Virus record (IMG/VR): IMGVR_UViG_3300035698_001288
Location: 1 to 23,103 of that record
Strand: one strand, 5' to 3'
DNA: 23,103 nt
DNA from: a virus
Shown: one piece after another, positions 22,748-23,103 of the stretch
Numbering within the stretch: position 1 is the stretch's first letter
Layout of the letters: each line of letters starts with the position of its first letter
Notes under the pieces: model-generated
Told to the model about the DNA's origin: nothing
What the model saw: only the letters and a program-made list of their open reading frames with translations
The model's database searches: none
Program-made: the position numbers and the translations under genes

Positions 22748-22835
22748 GGGGCAACAGAGCACGATCAAAACGTGAACAAAGGGATGATTGGGCGTTTTGC
22801 TTGGCTGTTTGCCCAGTGTGATGGTGTGATTTTAA

Positions 22836-22906
22836 TTGCAATCAATCCCCCTTATTTGTCGCTTTTGGGGTTGTTATACTCGGTCATATCCTTATGTTGA
22901 TTGCAA
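22836..22906. repeat. Inverted repeat TTGCAATCAA flanking the rightward promoter
   Basis: TTGCAATCAA at 22836-22845 and its exact reverse complement TTGATTGCAA at 22897-22906 flank the candidate rightward promoter. A third copy of the inner nine bases (TGCAATCAA) is at 22698-22706 in direct orientation. Likely regulator binding sites. Confidence 0.45.
22872..22880 (+). promoter_or_regulatory. Candidate rightward extended -10 promoter
   Basis: TGTTATACT matches the extended -10 form (TGn then TATAAT with one mismatch). A -35 element at the usual distance is poor (TTATTT at 22852-22857), which is typical of extended -10 promoters. The start point would be near 22887, about 58 bases before the ATG of the plus-strand gene. 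Confidence 0.5.
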
Positions 22907-22944
22907 GGGTCGCGGCGTGTGACCTTGTTATAGGAGTTAATTGA

Positions 22945-23103
22945 ATGACATCTTACATGATCCACGTACAAACAGAGACTGGTGTGATCGCATCAATCGG
23001 CGCAAGCAAAGCAAACCTTATTACTTGGGCAAGCTCGGCAATGGCTTGGGTATTGTTCGACGATATCGGAATTGCCCAGCATCATAACGCCGCATGGGAT
23101 AGC
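22945..23103 (+). CDS. Unknown protein, first gene of rightward unit, 3' end beyond window
   Basis: 53 codons open from ATG at 22945 to the right edge, with AGGAG eight bases before the start. The product begins MTSYMIHVQTETGVIASIGA and continues with Trp- and Ser/Ala-rich TWASSAMAWVLFDDIGIAQ. It shows no signal peptide and no recognisable motif so far. It is the only plus-strand gene supported here and probably opens an early or replication-related unit. The family is not recognised and the fragment is too short to judge. Confidence 0.65.
   Translation, partial: MTSYMIHVQTETGVIASIGASKANLITWASSAMAWVLFDDIGIAQHHNAAWDS

Larger units (their letters stand above)
22446..22944. promoter_or_regulatory. 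Divergent intergenic control region
   Basis: The only stretch over 300 bases without a convincing gene. It separates the leftward late cluster from a rightward gene. Contents, from left: leader of terS with strong ribosome binding site, a candidate leftward promoter, two related palindromes, C-tracts, a large inverted repeat, repeated ACAAAGGG, three copies of TGCAATCAA, and a candidate rightward promoter. Short ORFs can be read here on both strands but they lack ribosome binding sites and family features. Confidence 0.75.

Noticed and set aside
22789-22815. TGGGC/GCCCA inverted repeat as a terminator
   Set aside because: Only five pairs with a long loop and no T-run after it.
22449-22841. 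ORFs of 60-130 codons on both strands of the intergenic region
   Set aside because: They run through the C-tracts, palindromes and promoter candidates, have no ribosome binding site, and the products are low in order and family features.
1-23103. tRNA genes or CRISPR arrays
   Set aside because: No cloverleaf-like or regularly spaced repeat sequence was noticed; coding density leaves almost no room.

Overview
This window reads as the structural and lysis half of a tailed, short-tailed (podovirus) phage genome. The gene content follows the T7/BPP-1 pattern: terminase, T7 gp8-type portal, a Bbp19-like protein, scaffold, HK97-fold capsid, Bbp16-like cement protein, T7 gp11/gp12-type tail tube and nozzle, a set of internal (ejection) virion proteins, and a fibre with a T7 gp17-type N-terminus. 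The Rz/Rz1 spanin pair, an amidase endolysin and an outer-membrane barrel-like protein point to a Gram-negative host. No integrase, DNA polymerase, RNA polymerase, reverse transcriptase, tRNA or CRISPR is seen, so lifestyle cannot be decided here. All function calls are from reading protein motifs by eye; no database search was run.

Layout, right to left along the minus strand (direction of transcription). At 22446-22944 lies the only long non-coding stretch, a divergent control region with a candidate leftward promoter over a palindrome, a candidate rightward extended -10 promoter flanked by an inverted repeat, other repeats and C-tracts. To its right a plus-strand gene starts at 22945 and runs off the window. 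To its left the packaging genes (terS, terL) come first, then a small basic protein, portal, Bbp19-like protein, scaffold, capsid, cement, a small acidic-tailed protein, tail tube and nozzle (12.1-20.1 kb), then four internal virion proteins (4.1-12.1 kb), one with a lambda R-type lytic transglycosylase domain. The tail fibre (2.7-4.1 kb) is followed by a small ORF with a tail-protein N-terminal signature, a barrel-like protein, two candidate holin-like membrane proteins separated by a short charged ORF, amidase, Rz, nested Rz1, and two unknown genes at the left edge.

The genes are very tightly packed (TAATG, TGATG and ATGA overlaps), which suggests one leftward unit of about 22 kb read from the 22.5 kb promoter region.

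The strongest anomalies are in the scaffold gene (17376-18060). It is interrupted by an in-frame TAG and, about 240 bases later, by a +1 frame change at an A-run/G-run. A second +1 frame change at a similar A-run/G-run is suspected in the small ORF at 2.65 kb. These may be assembly errors, real mutations or recoding.
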